From the NCBI GenBank assembly GCA_016715995.1, contig JADJXF010000013.1:124001-188000 (forward strand): a DNA stretch of 64,000 bases, read 5' to 3'. This document shows, piece after piece, positions 39,677 through 47,564 of this stretch. The first letter of the stretch is position 1; every line of letters starts with the position of its first letter. Source of the stretch: Flavobacteriales bacterium (GTDB lineage Bacteria > Bacteroidota > Bacteroidia > Flavobacteriales_F > PHOS-HE28). The notes beneath the pieces were generated by a model. That model searched no databases. It was not told the DNA's origin and saw nothing but the letters and a program-made list of their open reading frames with translations. The translations under genes and the position numbers were made by a program.

Positions 39677-40174
39677 ATGAGGCTCCTTGTCATCGCGTTG
39701 CTCTCCCTTGCACCTCATCATGGCTGGGGTCAGTCGCCTCCGACGGAAAGGGCCGTTGAGCGGGTATTCTCATTTCAAGAGCTTGGTCGAGATGGCGTGC
39801 GAGAATGGTACATCTGTTCCGAGGCAACAGCGCAACTCGTGGATACTATCATGCTGCAGAATATGCTTTTGAAGTCATTCTGTTGCAGTCACCTAGTCTG
39901 GTCCTTCGACGATAAGAGTCGAATCTCAGTTCATCGCGTGATGGGTTGTCAAGAACCGCCAATCGGATTAGTCTCATCCGAATGGAGTAACCTTCGGGTC
40001 AAGGTGTTTGAACAATTTGGTTTTTCCTGGGTGAGCTTGTTCAGGGGGAGAGTTCCAGTAGTTACATACAAGGTGCTCGAACTGATGGAAAGGCCCGGGA
40101 TGGGCGACGAAGCGCCGTTCATTGGTCTGAAGTTGGTTGCACTGCACCCCTTAGGGCCGACTTTTGTTCAGTGA
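39677..40174 (+). CDS. Secreted orphan protein of unknown function, lower GC than neighbours
   Basis: The 165-residue protein has a signal peptide (MRLLVIALLSLAPHHGWGQ, cleavage after about residue 19). The body is mixed alpha/beta with several Cys residues (WYICSEATAQ, FCCSHLVW, MGCQEPP) and no motif I recognise. The DNA is visibly richer in A/T than the genes on either side, so this may be a recent arrival between ispD and rlmN, genes that belong to a conserved neighbourhood. TGTTTG about 15 nt before the ATG may be part of a promoter. The stop overlaps the rlmN GTG start by 4 nt. Confidence 0.6.
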   Translation: MRLLVIALLSLAPHHGWGQSPPTERAVERVFSFQELGRDGVREWYICSEATAQLVDTIMLQNMLLKSFCCSHLVWSFDDKSRISVHRVMGCQEPPIGLVSSEWSNLRVKVFEQFGFSWVSLFRGRVPVVTYKVLELMERPGMGDEAPFIGLKLVALHPLGPTFVQ

Positions 40175-41247
40175 CGAAGCCAAAGACCGACATCCGCTCC
40201 CTCACCCTCGACGAGATCAAGGCCCTCGTCGCGGAGGTGGGCGAGAAGCCCTACCGCGCCAAGCAGCTCTGGGAATGGTTGTGGAAGAAGCACGCGCGCT
40301 CCTTCGACGACATGAGCGATCTGCCCAAAGCCTTCCGGGCGAAGCTGGCAGAGCGCACCGTGCTGCGACCGCTCACCCTGGCGGAAGAGCAGCGCAGCGC
40401 GGATGGCACGGTGAAATGCGCCTTCCGTACGCACGATGGCCACGTGGTGGAAGGCGTGCTCATCCCTACGCCCACGCGGCTCACGGCCTGCATCAGTTCG
40501 CAGATCGGCTGCAGCCTCACGTGCAGCTTCTGCGCAACGGGAAAGTTGAAACGCATCCGCAACCTGGACGCCGCCGAGATCGTGGATCAGGTGACCATGA
40601 TCGACGCGCTAGCGCAGAAGTATTACAAGCAGGGCCTCACCAACATTGTGTACATGGGCATGGGCGAGCCCTTGCTCAATTACGCCAGCACGATGCGCAG
40701 CGCGGAACGCATCACCGCTGAGGACGGCCTGGGCATGAGCGCGCGCCGCATCACCGTGAGCACGGCGGGCATCGCCAAGATGATCCGCAAGCTGGCCGAC
40801 GATGGCGCACGCTTCAACCTTGCGCTCTCCCTGCATGCTGCCAACGATGCCAAGCGAGACCGTATCATGCCCATCAATGAGCAGAACTCGCTCGCCGAAT
40901 TGAAGGACGCCCTGCGCTATTACACGCGTGTCGCCCGACGGGAGGTCACCTTCGAGTACATCCTGCTGCGCGGCTTCAACGATTCGCTCGCCGACGCCCA
41001 GGAACTGGTGCGCTACGCCAGCGATGTGCATGCCAAGGTGAACCTGATCGAATACAATCCGATTGATGGCGGCGAATTCGGAAGGACCGAGAGCAAGGAT
41101 GCGGAGGCCTTCCGGCAATATTTGGACAAGAAGGGCATCATCGCGCGCATCCGCAGAAGTCGCGGGCGCGATATCGACGCGGCGTGCGGACAACTCGCCA
41201 ACAAGAACGAACCGGCGTTGAAGGAAGGGGAGCGCGTGCTGAAATAG
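40171..41247 (+). CDS. rlmN: 23S rRNA (adenine(2503)-C2)-methyltransferase
   Basis: The 358-residue radical SAM enzyme methylates A2503 of 23S rRNA and A37 of some tRNAs. The cluster motif is CSLTCSFCATGKLKRIRNL (CxxxCxxC). Other features are YRAKQLWEWLWKKHARSFDDM near the N-terminus, NIVYMGMGEPLLNY, ITVSTAGIAKMIRKLAD, LALSLHAANDAKRDRIMP and the C-terminal RIRRSRGRDIDAACGQLA, which contains the methyl-carrying Cys. The start is GTG, overlapping the stop of the orphan gene; the N-terminus aligns well there. Confidence 0.95.
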   Translation: MTKPKTDIRSLTLDEIKALVAEVGEKPYRAKQLWEWLWKKHARSFDDMSDLPKAFRAKLAERTVLRPLTLAEEQRSADGTVKCAFRTHDGHVVEGVLIPTPTRLTACISSQIGCSLTCSFCATGKLKRIRNLDAAEIVDQVTMIDALAQKYYKQGLTNIVYMGMGEPLLNYASTMRSAERITAEDGLGMSARRITVSTAGIAKMIRKLADDGARFNLALSLHAANDAKRDRIMPINEQNSLAELKDALRYYTRVARREVTFEYILLRGFNDSLADAQELVRYASDVHAKVNLIEYNPIDGGEFGRTESKDAEAFRQYLDKKGIIARIRRSRGRDIDAACGQLANKNEPALKEGERVLK

Positions 41248-41253
41248 CGCGGA

Positions 41254-41976
41254 TCAGAAGCCCACGCCAAACCTGATTCCGAGGAAGATCGCCGGCACGT
41301 TGTCCGTGATCTCCTCCACCTCGTAGGTGTATTGCCCGGGCGATGTGGTCAGGTCCAGTCGCTCGTTCACGATGACCATGTTGCGGTTGCGGAAGCCGAT
41401 GCCGCCGTAGAAATCGAGCAGCCAGTTGCTGCTGTATCCGAGGCTCTGATAGCCCAGCAGCAGGCGCAGGTCGTTGAAGGTCCGCTCGTCGCGGTAGCGC
41501 TTGTCGGTGAAGCTGCCATCGGCCTGCAACTCCCGGATGTCCTTGGTGTACACCAGGTGCGACCACACGGGCGCGAGGTACAGGCCCTGCGGCTCCAGGT
41601 CATCCTGCAGGTAGAAGCGCGCGCCTAAGTGGAAGCTCAGGTTGGGGATGATCTCCGTGCCTGCGCCGAAGTCATCGGCATCGGGATGATCGCCCGCGAA
41701 GGAGAGCGCGAGGTAATTGCGCAGGGTGACACCCATACCCACATCGAGGCTCAGGCGCGGGGTGAGCGCGCGCTCGAAGTGTATCGGCATCTCGCCCCGG
41801 AAGAACAGCAGCGGGTTGATCTTCACGATATTCTTCACCACATCCACCGTGTCGAACTGCTGCGCCAGCTGTTCGCGGTAGAGCACCACGCGCGCCTTGC
41901 CGGGCTGCTTCTTCCGCTCTTGAGCGGCCAAGGGCACGGCGATGCACACGAGGAGAGCGGCGGCGATGAGGCGCAT
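41254..41976 (-). CDS. Outer-membrane beta-barrel-type protein, hypothetical
   Basis: The 240-residue protein has a signal peptide (IAAALLVCIAVPLAAQ, about residues 4-19). The body alternates short amphipathic strands with aromatic ends (SLDVGMGVTLRNYLALSF, SFHLGARFYLQDDL, LYLAPVWSHLVY, WLLDFYGGIGFRNRN) and ends in FGVGF. This is the pattern of a small outer-membrane barrel. No named family recognised. It is convergent with rlmN and divergent from the polyprenyl synthetase. Confidence 0.65.
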   Translation of the reverse strand: MRLIAAALLVCIAVPLAAQERKKQPGKARVVLYREQLAQQFDTVDVVKNIVKINPLLFFRGEMPIHFERALTPRLSLDVGMGVTLRNYLALSFAGDHPDADDFGAGTEIIPNLSFHLGARFYLQDDLEPQGLYLAPVWSHLVYTKDIRELQADGSFTDKRYRDERTFNDLRLLLGYQSLGYSSNWLLDFYGGIGFRNRNMVIVNERLDLTTSPGQYTYEVEEITDNVPAIFLGIRFGVGF

Positions 41977-42089
41977 CGGACGGGTAAGAGGAGCGGAAAG
42001 GTAGGCGGCGAGCGGCCACTTACGAGACGGACGAACGCGACCCTGCCGGGTTGTCCGCCACGCGCGCTGCCGTTGACCATCTTTGCCCG

Positions 42090-43064
42090 ATGCCCACTAT
42101 CGAGCAGGTGCAAGCGCCCATCGCCGAGGAGCTCCAAGCCTTCGAGCCGCGCTTCCGCGAGGCCATGCGCAGCCGCGCCGCCCTGCTCGACCGCATCATG
42201 CACTACATCGTCAAGCGCAAGGGCAAGCAGATGCGGCCCATGTTCACCCTGCTCAGCGCGCGCCTCTTCGGGCCCGTGAGCGAGAGCGCCTTCACCGCAG
42301 CCAGCCTCATCGAGCTGCTGCATACCGCAACCCTCGTTCACGACGACGTGGTGGACGACAGCAACATGCGACGCGGCTTCTTCAGCATCAACGCGCTCTG
42401 GAAGAACAAGATCGCCGTGCTCGTGGGCGACTACCTCCTCAGCCGCGGCTTGCTGCTGGCCGTGGACAAGGGCGAGTTCGAGTTGTTGCGCATCGTGAGC
42501 CGTGCCGTGCGCGAGATGAGCGAGGGCGAGCTGCTGCAGCTAGAGAAGACGCGCGGCCTCAACTTCAGCGAAGAGGTGTACTTCGACATCATCCGGCAGA
42601 AGACCGCCAGCCTCATCGCCGCGTGCTGCGCCAGCGGGGCCAGCGCCGCCGGGCAATCAGGCGAAGTGATTGAGCGCATGCGGCTCTTCGGCGAGCAGGT
42701 GGGCATCGCCTTCCAGATTAAGGACGACCTCTTCGACTACGGTTCCGGTGAAGGCATCGGCAAACCGAGCGGGCTCGACATCAAGGAGAAGAAGCTCACG
42801 CTGCCGCTGATCCACGCGTTGCAGAAAGTGGAGAAATCCGACCGGCGCTGGATGGTGGATGTGGTGAAGAACCGCAGCGACAATGGCAAGGACGTGGCGC
42901 GCGTGATCGACATGGTGGTGAAGGCGGGGGGAATCCGCCACGCGCAGGAACGCATGCTCGCGTACCGGGACAAGGCCATCGACTTGTTGCACGGCTTCCC
43001 TCGGAACGATGCGCGCGATGCATTGGAAGGCCTGGTGCAGCTCACCGTTGAACGTACCAAGTGA
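42090..43064 (+). CDS. Polyprenyl diphosphate synthase (trans-isoprenyl type)
   Basis: The 324-residue enzyme condenses isopentenyl units into a long isoprenoid diphosphate, most likely the quinone side chain. Both Asp-rich motifs are present: LVHDDVVDD (about residue 88) and QIKDDLFDY (about 210). Conserved surroundings are KGKQMRPMFTLLSARL, AVLVGDYLLSRGL and GEVIERMRLFGEQVGIAFQ. It resembles octaprenyl-type synthases in length. menB lies 5 kb downstream, consistent with menaquinone as the product's use. The ATG at 42090 follows ATCTTTG by 5 nt. Confidence 0.92.
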   Translation: MPTIEQVQAPIAEELQAFEPRFREAMRSRAALLDRIMHYIVKRKGKQMRPMFTLLSARLFGPVSESAFTAASLIELLHTATLVHDDVVDDSNMRRGFFSINALWKNKIAVLVGDYLLSRGLLLAVDKGEFELLRIVSRAVREMSEGELLQLEKTRGLNFSEEVYFDIIRQKTASLIAACCASGASAAGQSGEVIERMRLFGEQVGIAFQIKDDLFDYGSGEGIGKPSGLDIKEKKLTLPLIHALQKVEKSDRRWMVDVVKNRSDNGKDVARVIDMVVKAGGIRHAQERMLAYRDKAIDLLHGFPRNDARDALEGLVQLTVERTK

Positions 43065-43071
43065 GAAGCGA

Positions 43072-43491
43072 ATGATGAACCGGATCACTTTGTTCTCCCT
43101 CAGCACGGCCCTGCTCTCCTGCGGCGCGCCGCAGCCCACGAACGAACAGACCACGGCGCCGGTGGTGGCCGATACCTCCGCCAAAGCGGTCACGGACGGC
43201 CATCAGGTCATCCACACACAGGACGGCGGCCGCATGGAGGGCTTCCTGCGCGATGGCAAGCGCGACGGCCCTTGGGTGGCGTACTACGCCAGCGGCGGAG
43301 TACGCAGCCGGACCACCTACACCGAGGGCGTGGAGGAGGGGCCGATGGAGGTCTTCCACGAGAACGGCATGACTTACTACTTCGGCCAGTACCACCAAGG
43401 CCTCACCATCGGCGAGTGGATCTTCTTCGATCCGCAAGGGAAGGAAGTGAAGCGGGTGGTGTACGATAGCACGGGTGTCGCCGTGAAGTAG
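43072..43491 (+). CDS. MORN-repeat-like lipoprotein
   Basis: The 139-residue protein has a lipobox LLSCG (Cys at about residue 17), so it is likely a lipid-anchored envelope protein. The mature part contains three to four MORN-like units: GRMEGFLRDGKRDGPWVAYYASGGV, RTTYTEGVEEGPMEVFHENG and YYFGQYHQGLTIGEWIFFDPQG. Such proteins are often annotated as YwqK-type antitoxins, but nothing here supports a toxin-antitoxin role. It follows the polyprenyl synthetase by 7 nt. Confidence 0.75.
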   Translation: MMNRITLFSLSTALLSCGAPQPTNEQTTAPVVADTSAKAVTDGHQVIHTQDGGRMEGFLRDGKRDGPWVAYYASGGVRSRTTYTEGVEEGPMEVFHENGMTYYFGQYHQGLTIGEWIFFDPQGKEVKRVVYDSTGVAVK

Positions 43492-43704
43492 GTGTGCGGA
43501 TGTGTTGAAAGACACTCACAACCCATAGCCGCCCGCCTCAACGCCTTGACGATCAGCAGCCATCTCGAGCCGGCAATCCACAAGCATTGTTGAATCCTGG
43601 ATCCTTTCAACAGCCGCTGCTACCACCCCGCTGCCGGTCTAATTTCACGGCCCTTTGGAAGAACCCGAACCGTTGAACGGTTGTTGGTGGTTGACAGGCT
43701 GAAC

Positions 43705-43745
43705 CTGCTTACTGCCTACTGCCTACTGCCACTGCCCCCTGCCAC
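43705..43745. repeat. ACTGCC-type repeat in the dnaG leader
   Basis: CTGCTTACTGCC followed by TACTGCC twice and further CTGCC units, ending 4 nt before the dnaG ATG. The 12-mer CTGCTTACTGCC is shared with 22614-22625. The rest of the 258-nt gap (43492-43749) shows no gene; TAATTTCA near 43640 could be the displaced -7 element. Confidence 0.55.
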
Positions 43746-43749
43746 TCCC

Positions 43750-45720
43750 ATGATCTCCCCCTCCGCCATCCAATCCGTCAAAGACGCCATGCGCGTGGAG
43801 GAGGTCGTGGGCGAATTCGTGGCGCTCAAGCGCAAGGGACCACGCTACCTCGGCCTCTGCCCCTTCCACAACGAGAAGACACCGAGCTTCAACGTCAGCC
43901 CCAACCTGGGCATCTTCAAATGCTTCGGCTGCGGCAAGGCCGGCGATGCCATCACCTTCCTGCAGGAGCATGAGCACCTCAGCTACGTGGAGGCGATCAA
44001 GTGGCTCGCGAAGCGCTACCAGATCGAGCTGCCCGAAGAGGAGCAATCGCCCGAGCAGCAGCTGGAGCAGAGCGAGCGCGAGAGCCTCGCCGTGGCGCAA
44101 CAATGGGCCATGAATTGGAGCATCGAGCAGCTCTGGAACACCGATGAAGGCAAGCGCATCGGCCTCTCATACTTCCACGAGCGCGGCTTCAGCGATAGCA
44201 CCATCAAGTCCTTCGGCCTCGGTTACGTGCCCGAGCAGGGCAACGCCTTCGCCTACGCCGCGCAGGCCAACGGCTTCAACCCGGAGGTCCTCGAGAAGGC
44301 CGGCTGGATCAAACGCCGCGACGATGGCACGGGCACGCCATGGGACTTCTTCGCCGGGCGCGTCACCTTCCCAATCCTCGGCCTCAGTGGACAGCCCATC
44401 GCCTTCGGCGCGCGCACGCTCAAGAGCGACAAGAAACTGCCGAAGTACTTCAACAGTCCGGAGAGCGTCCTCTACGTCAAGAGCCGCTCGCTCTACGGCA
44501 TCTACCAAGCGAAGAAAGCCATCGTGGAGCAGCAGCTCTGCTATTTGGTGGAGGGCTACACCGACGTGATCTCGCTGCACCAGGCGGGCATTACCAACGT
44601 GGTGGCCAGCAGCGGCACCAGCCTCACCGAGGAGCAGGTGCGTCTGATCAAGCGCTACGCCCCTACGGTGTGCATCCTCTACGACGGCGATGCGGCCGGT
44701 ATGAAGGCCAGCTTGCGCGGCATCGACCTCATCCTGAAGGAAGGCCTCAACGTCAAGGTGGTCACCTTCCCCGAGGGCGAGGACCCCGACAGCTATGCGA
44801 AGAGCCACAGCAGCAGCGAGGTAACCGCGCACCTCACCAGCACCGCGCAGGACTTCCTCGTCTTCAAGGCCGGCCTGCTCATGCAGGACGTGGGCGACGA
44901 CCCGGTGAAGAAGTCCGCCGCCATCCACGACATCGTCGAGAGCATCGCGCTGGTGCCCGATCAAGTGCTGCGCTCATTGTACATCCAGCAATGCGGCCGC
45001 ATGCTTGGCGTGCAGGAACAGGCCCTCATCAGCGAGATGAACAAGGTGCTGCGTAAGCAGTACCGCAAGAGGCTGGGTGGTCCCGGCGAAGGCCGGGATC
45101 TCCCCGAGCCGGACGAGTTCCTCGCGTCAGAGATCGCCCCGCCGCAGCCCACCCTGGAGGACATCGGCACCGCGCCGCAGGAGCGCGACCTGCTGCGCAT
45201 GCTGCTCAGCTACGGCCACCAGCGCATCAACGTGCCCGTGCTCGACGACGAAGGCAATCCCGCAGAGGACGAGACGACCGTGGCCGAACTGATGTTCGAA
45301 CTGCTCGCGCTCGACGACATCCTCTTCGATGAGCCGCTCTTCCGCGAGATCTACCTCGATTACCGCTTCGCGAGCAACACCGGCAACACCATCGACCATA
45401 CGCGCTACGTGGCCCACGAGCAGGAGCAATGGCGCAGCACCGCCATCGACCTGCTCACCGACCGCCATGTGCTCAGCCCCAATTGGAAGGCCCGCCACAA
45501 GATCCACGTCAAACGCGAGAGCGAGCAGCTTTACGACGCGCTGGAAGAAGCCGTGGACATCCTCAAAGAACGCCGCGTGGACCGCATGATCAAGGACCGG
45601 CAGGAGCAGATCAAGGCCACCGACGAGCTAGGCGTGATGGCCCTCCTGCAGGAAATCGTGCAGCTCACTGAGGCGAAGAAGAAGCTGGCGAAGAGGACGG
45701 GGAGGGTGGTGGTGGGGTAG
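43750..45720 (+). CDS. dnaG: DNA primase
   Basis: The 656-residue enzyme makes RNA primers for replication. An N-terminal CHC2 zinc domain (GLCPFHNEKTPSF, then FKCFGCGKAGDAITFLQ), the RNA polymerase core (ERGFSDSTIKSFGLGY, FPILGLSGQPIAFGARTL, KYFNSPES) and the TOPRIM domain (YLVEGYTDVISLHQAG, ILYDGDAAGMKAS) are all present. A linker and helical C-terminal region that contacts DnaB follow. A short palindromic element adds GGPGEGRDLPEP to the linker at about residues 442-454. The ATG at 43750 sits right after a repeat; MISPSAIQSVKDAMRVEEVV aligns with family starts. Confidence 0.95.
   Translation: MISPSAIQSVKDAMRVEEVVGEFVALKRKGPRYLGLCPFHNEKTPSFNVSPNLGIFKCFGCGKAGDAITFLQEHEHLSYVEAIKWLAKRYQIELPEEEQSPEQQLEQSERESLAVAQQWAMNWSIEQLWNTDEGKRIGLSYFHERGFSDSTIKSFGLGYVPEQGNAFAYAAQANGFNPEVLEKAGWIKRRDDGTGTPWDFFAGRVTFPILGLSGQPIAFGARTLKSDKKLPKYFNSPESVLYVKSRSLYGIYQAKKAIVEQQLCYLVEGYTDVISLHQAGITNVVASSGTSLTEEQVRLIKRYAPTVCILYDGDAAGMKASLRGIDLILKEGLNVKVVTFPEGEDPDSYAKSHSSSEVTAHLTSTAQDFLVFKAGLLMQDVGDDPVKKSAAIHDIVESIALVPDQVLRSLYIQQCGRMLGVQEQALISEMNKVLRKQYRKRLGGPGEGRDLPEPDEFLASEIAPPQPTLEDIGTAPQERDLLRMLLSYGHQRINVPVLDDEGNPAEDETTVAELMFELLALDDILFDEPLFREIYLDYRFASNTGNTIDHTRYVAHEQEQWRSTAIDLLTDRHVLSPNWKARHKIHVKRESEQLYDALEEAVDILKERRVDRMIKDRQEQIKATDELGVMALLQEIVQLTEAKKKLAKRTGRVVVG
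45079..45100. repeat. Short palindrome in frame in dnaG
   Basis: TCCCGGC (45081-45087), loop GAAG, GCCGGGA (45092-45098). Its shape resembles the dispersed 'TCCCGCGAAAGCGGGA' type of bacterial palindromic repeat. It encodes part of a Gly/Pro-rich linker and does not disturb the frame. Confidence 0.45.
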
Positions 45721-45723
45721 AAA

Positions 45724-45732
45724 TACCTTTCG
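45724..45732 (+). promoter_or_regulatory. -7 promoter element of the CDF transporter gene
   Basis: TACCTTTCG ends 4 nt before the ATG at 45737, again leaving almost no leader. Confidence 0.5.
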
Positions 45733-45736
45733 CCCC

Positions 45737-46675
45737 ATGTCCCATTCACACGCGCACGATCATTCGCACGCCGGGCATTCCCACCACCAACCTGAGCACA
45801 CGCACGGCCATGTGAGCGCCGCCAGCGCCGCCGCACTCCGCACCGCCTTCTTCATCAACCTCGCCTTCACGCTCGTGGAGGTCGTGGGCGGCTGGTGGAC
45901 GGGCAGCATCGCGGTGCTCACCGATGCCATGCACGATGCCGGCGACTGCCTCGTGCTCGGCACCGCGTGGTGGCTGCAGCGTGTGGCCATGAAGGGCCGC
46001 GATGCGCACTACAGCTACGGCTACGGGCGCTACAGCATGCTCGGCGGATGGCTCACCAGCGCCGTGCTCATCGGCGGCGCGGCGCTCATGCTCACCTTCA
46101 GCGTGCCCAAGCTCTGGGCGCCCGAGCTGCCGCACGCCGACGGCATGATCGCCATCGCCCTCTTCGGCCTGCTCATGAACAGCCTCGCCGCGTGGAAGCT
46201 GCACGGCGGCAAGACGCTCAACGAGCGCGGCGCCTACCTGCACCTGCTGGAGGACGTGCTCGGCTGGGCCGCGGTGCTGGTTGGCGGCATCGTCATCCGC
46301 TTCACCGGCTGGGCCATCGTCGATCCGCTGCTCAGCATCGGCATCAGCGCGTACATCCTCATCAACGCCATCGGCACCTTGCGCAAGGGCACGGGCATCC
46401 TCATGCAGGAGACTCCCGCGGATGTCGATCTGCAATCCGTGCGCACGCGCCTCATGGCCATCCCGCACGTCACCGATCTGCACGACCAGCACACCTGGAC
46501 GCTCGACGGCAGCTTCATCGTGCACACCGTCCACATCGTCGTCGAGGGCGTCGACCACCGGCAGGCGCTCGCCATCAAGAGCAGGGCCCGCGATGAACTG
46601 AAGGCACTGGGCATCCACCATGCCACCATCGAGCTCGAATGGGACGATGAGCAATGCGATCTTCAGCACCACTGA
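45737..46675 (+). CDS. Cation diffusion facilitator (zinc-type) transporter
   Basis: The 312-residue protein starts with a His-rich cytosolic tail (HSHAHDHSHAGHSHHQPEHTHGH) typical of zinc-handling CDF proteins. Six transmembrane helices follow; helix 2 and helix 5 carry the metal-site patterns DAMHDAGD and HLLEDVLG, the latter being the HxxxD pair. The C-terminal domain (DLQSVRTRLMAIPHVTDLHDQHTWTLDG) is the cytosolic metal-sensing dimer domain. It should export Zn2+ (or Cd/Co) by proton exchange. It is transcribed from its own near-leaderless promoter. Confidence 0.92.
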   Translation: MSHSHAHDHSHAGHSHHQPEHTHGHVSAASAAALRTAFFINLAFTLVEVVGGWWTGSIAVLTDAMHDAGDCLVLGTAWWLQRVAMKGRDAHYSYGYGRYSMLGGWLTSAVLIGGAALMLTFSVPKLWAPELPHADGMIAIALFGLLMNSLAAWKLHGGKTLNERGAYLHLLEDVLGWAAVLVGGIVIRFTGWAIVDPLLSIGISAYILINAIGTLRKGTGILMQETPADVDLQSVRTRLMAIPHVTDLHDQHTWTLDGSFIVHTVHIVVEGVDHRQALAIKSRARDELKALGIHHATIELEWDDEQCDLQHH

Positions 46676-46680
46676 CCGCG

Positions 46681-46824
46681 ATGAAGAAGGACCTGTTCCG
46701 ATTGCTCGCCAGGCTGAATAAGCTGGTATTGCCCAAATTGTGGAGCCATGACCTCACCCGCCTGAGCAAATGGCAGAAGGCGCTGGTAGGCTGGCGGTAC
46801 TATGTGACCCGGAACGCACTGTAA
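46681..46824 (+). CDS. Conserved small protein (often misannotated SsrA-binding)
   Basis: A 47-residue ORF (MKKDLFRLLARLNKL...KWQKALVGWRYYVTRNAL), too short for most ORF calls. Small proteins of this shape, with LARLNKLVLP near the start and GWRYYVT near the end, are common in Bacteroidota and are sometimes labelled SsrA-binding protein without resembling SmpB. Function unknown. It starts 5 nt after the CDF stop and is probably cotranscribed. Confidence 0.6.
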   Translation: MKKDLFRLLARLNKLVLPKLWSHDLTRLSKWQKALVGWRYYVTRNAL

Positions 46825-46909
46825 GAAGGCGTTCAACCAAGGGCCGCATTTCCCCGCCCGCAGCCGGGCAGGGTGCTTGCTGTGGATGTGTCAACAGCGC
46901 AGCAGTGTC

Positions 46910-47455
46910 ATGGTGGACAAGGACCAACAGAACGAACGGGTCGCGTACCTGCACAGGGGTGAGGCCATCAACGAATTGGGCTTCACCTATAAGCGCTTGT
47001 TGCGCTTGATTCCCGCCCTGTTCCGCCGGGCGCCCGAACCGGGCATCGCGAAGGTGTTGAAGGAGCAGCATGCGGTGGACATGATCAGCAACGCGCGGTT
47101 GAGCCAGGTCGCCATGGACATCGGCCAGCCCCCGGGCCTCTGCGTGTGCGAGGAAGCCGACGCGTTGGTAGAGGATGTATATCATGCGGATCGTGCCGGG
47201 ACCACGCCGCTCACGCGCGCAGGGGGCATCGTGAATGCCTTGAAAGCTGTGCGCGGCCACCTCATCCGCGGCTGGGGCAGGCTCATCGCTGCCTTCAATC
47301 GGCCCGTTGGCAACGATTCATTCGCAATCAAAGAGGCCGCGTCCGTGCAGCAGCAGGAGGCGGCGCAGCACAGGCAGCTGTCCGAGCTTTCCAACGAGCT
47401 GGAGGGCAGGAGGCACGACGATCACGGCGGCGAAGGGGGCCGTCGAACGGCTTAA
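46910..47455 (+). CDS. DUF892-like (ferritin-fold) protein, diverged
   Basis: The 181-residue protein is almost entirely alpha-helical. Segments such as FTYKRLLRLIPALFRRAPEPGIAKVL, LVEDVYHADRAG and VNALKAVRGHLIRGWGRLIAAF match the helix rhythm of the DUF892/YciE family of ferritin-like proteins, but the Glu/His metal residues are not clear. Identification is therefore tentative. The C-terminus is low-complexity (HDDHGGEGGRRTA). The start at 46910 is one of three in-frame options (also 46877 and 46886). Confidence 0.5.
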   Translation: MVDKDQQNERVAYLHRGEAINELGFTYKRLLRLIPALFRRAPEPGIAKVLKEQHAVDMISNARLSQVAMDIGQPPGLCVCEEADALVEDVYHADRAGTTPLTRAGGIVNALKAVRGHLIRGWGRLIAAFNRPVGNDSFAIKEAASVQQQEAAQHRQLSELSNELEGRRHDDHGGEGGRRTA

Positions 47456-47514
47456 CCAACCGCAGTGAAGAATTGCTTCCCACGAATGGGACGGGGCTGC
47501 GGTTGCCGCTGATT

Positions 47515-47558
47515 TCTCCGCGCCTCTGCGCTGTCATCCCGGGCTTGACCCGGGATGC
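47515..47558. repeat. CTTGA-loop palindromic repeat with a CTCTGCG fragment
   Basis: ATCCCGGG (47536-47543), loop CTTGA, CCCGGGAT (47549-47556): a perfect 8-bp stem preceded by TGTC, the intergenic sister of the leuS element. Directly to its left is CCGCGCCTCTGCG, a fragment of the other repeat family. The left part of the gap (47456-47514) holds nothing recognisable. Confidence 0.6.
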
Positions 47559-47564
47559 GGCCAA

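Noticed and set aside
43072..43491. Toxin-antitoxin antitoxin (YwqK-type label)
   Set aside because: It is a lipoprotein with MORN-like units, and no toxin gene is adjacent, so the label is not supported.
43705..43745. Possible CRISPR remnant (tandem TACTGCC)
   Set aside because: The units are 7 bp with no spacers; this is a short tandem/dispersed repeat.
46681..46824. SmpB (SsrA-binding protein)
   Set aside because: SmpB is about 150 residues with a different sequence; the small ORF only carries that name by database inheritance.
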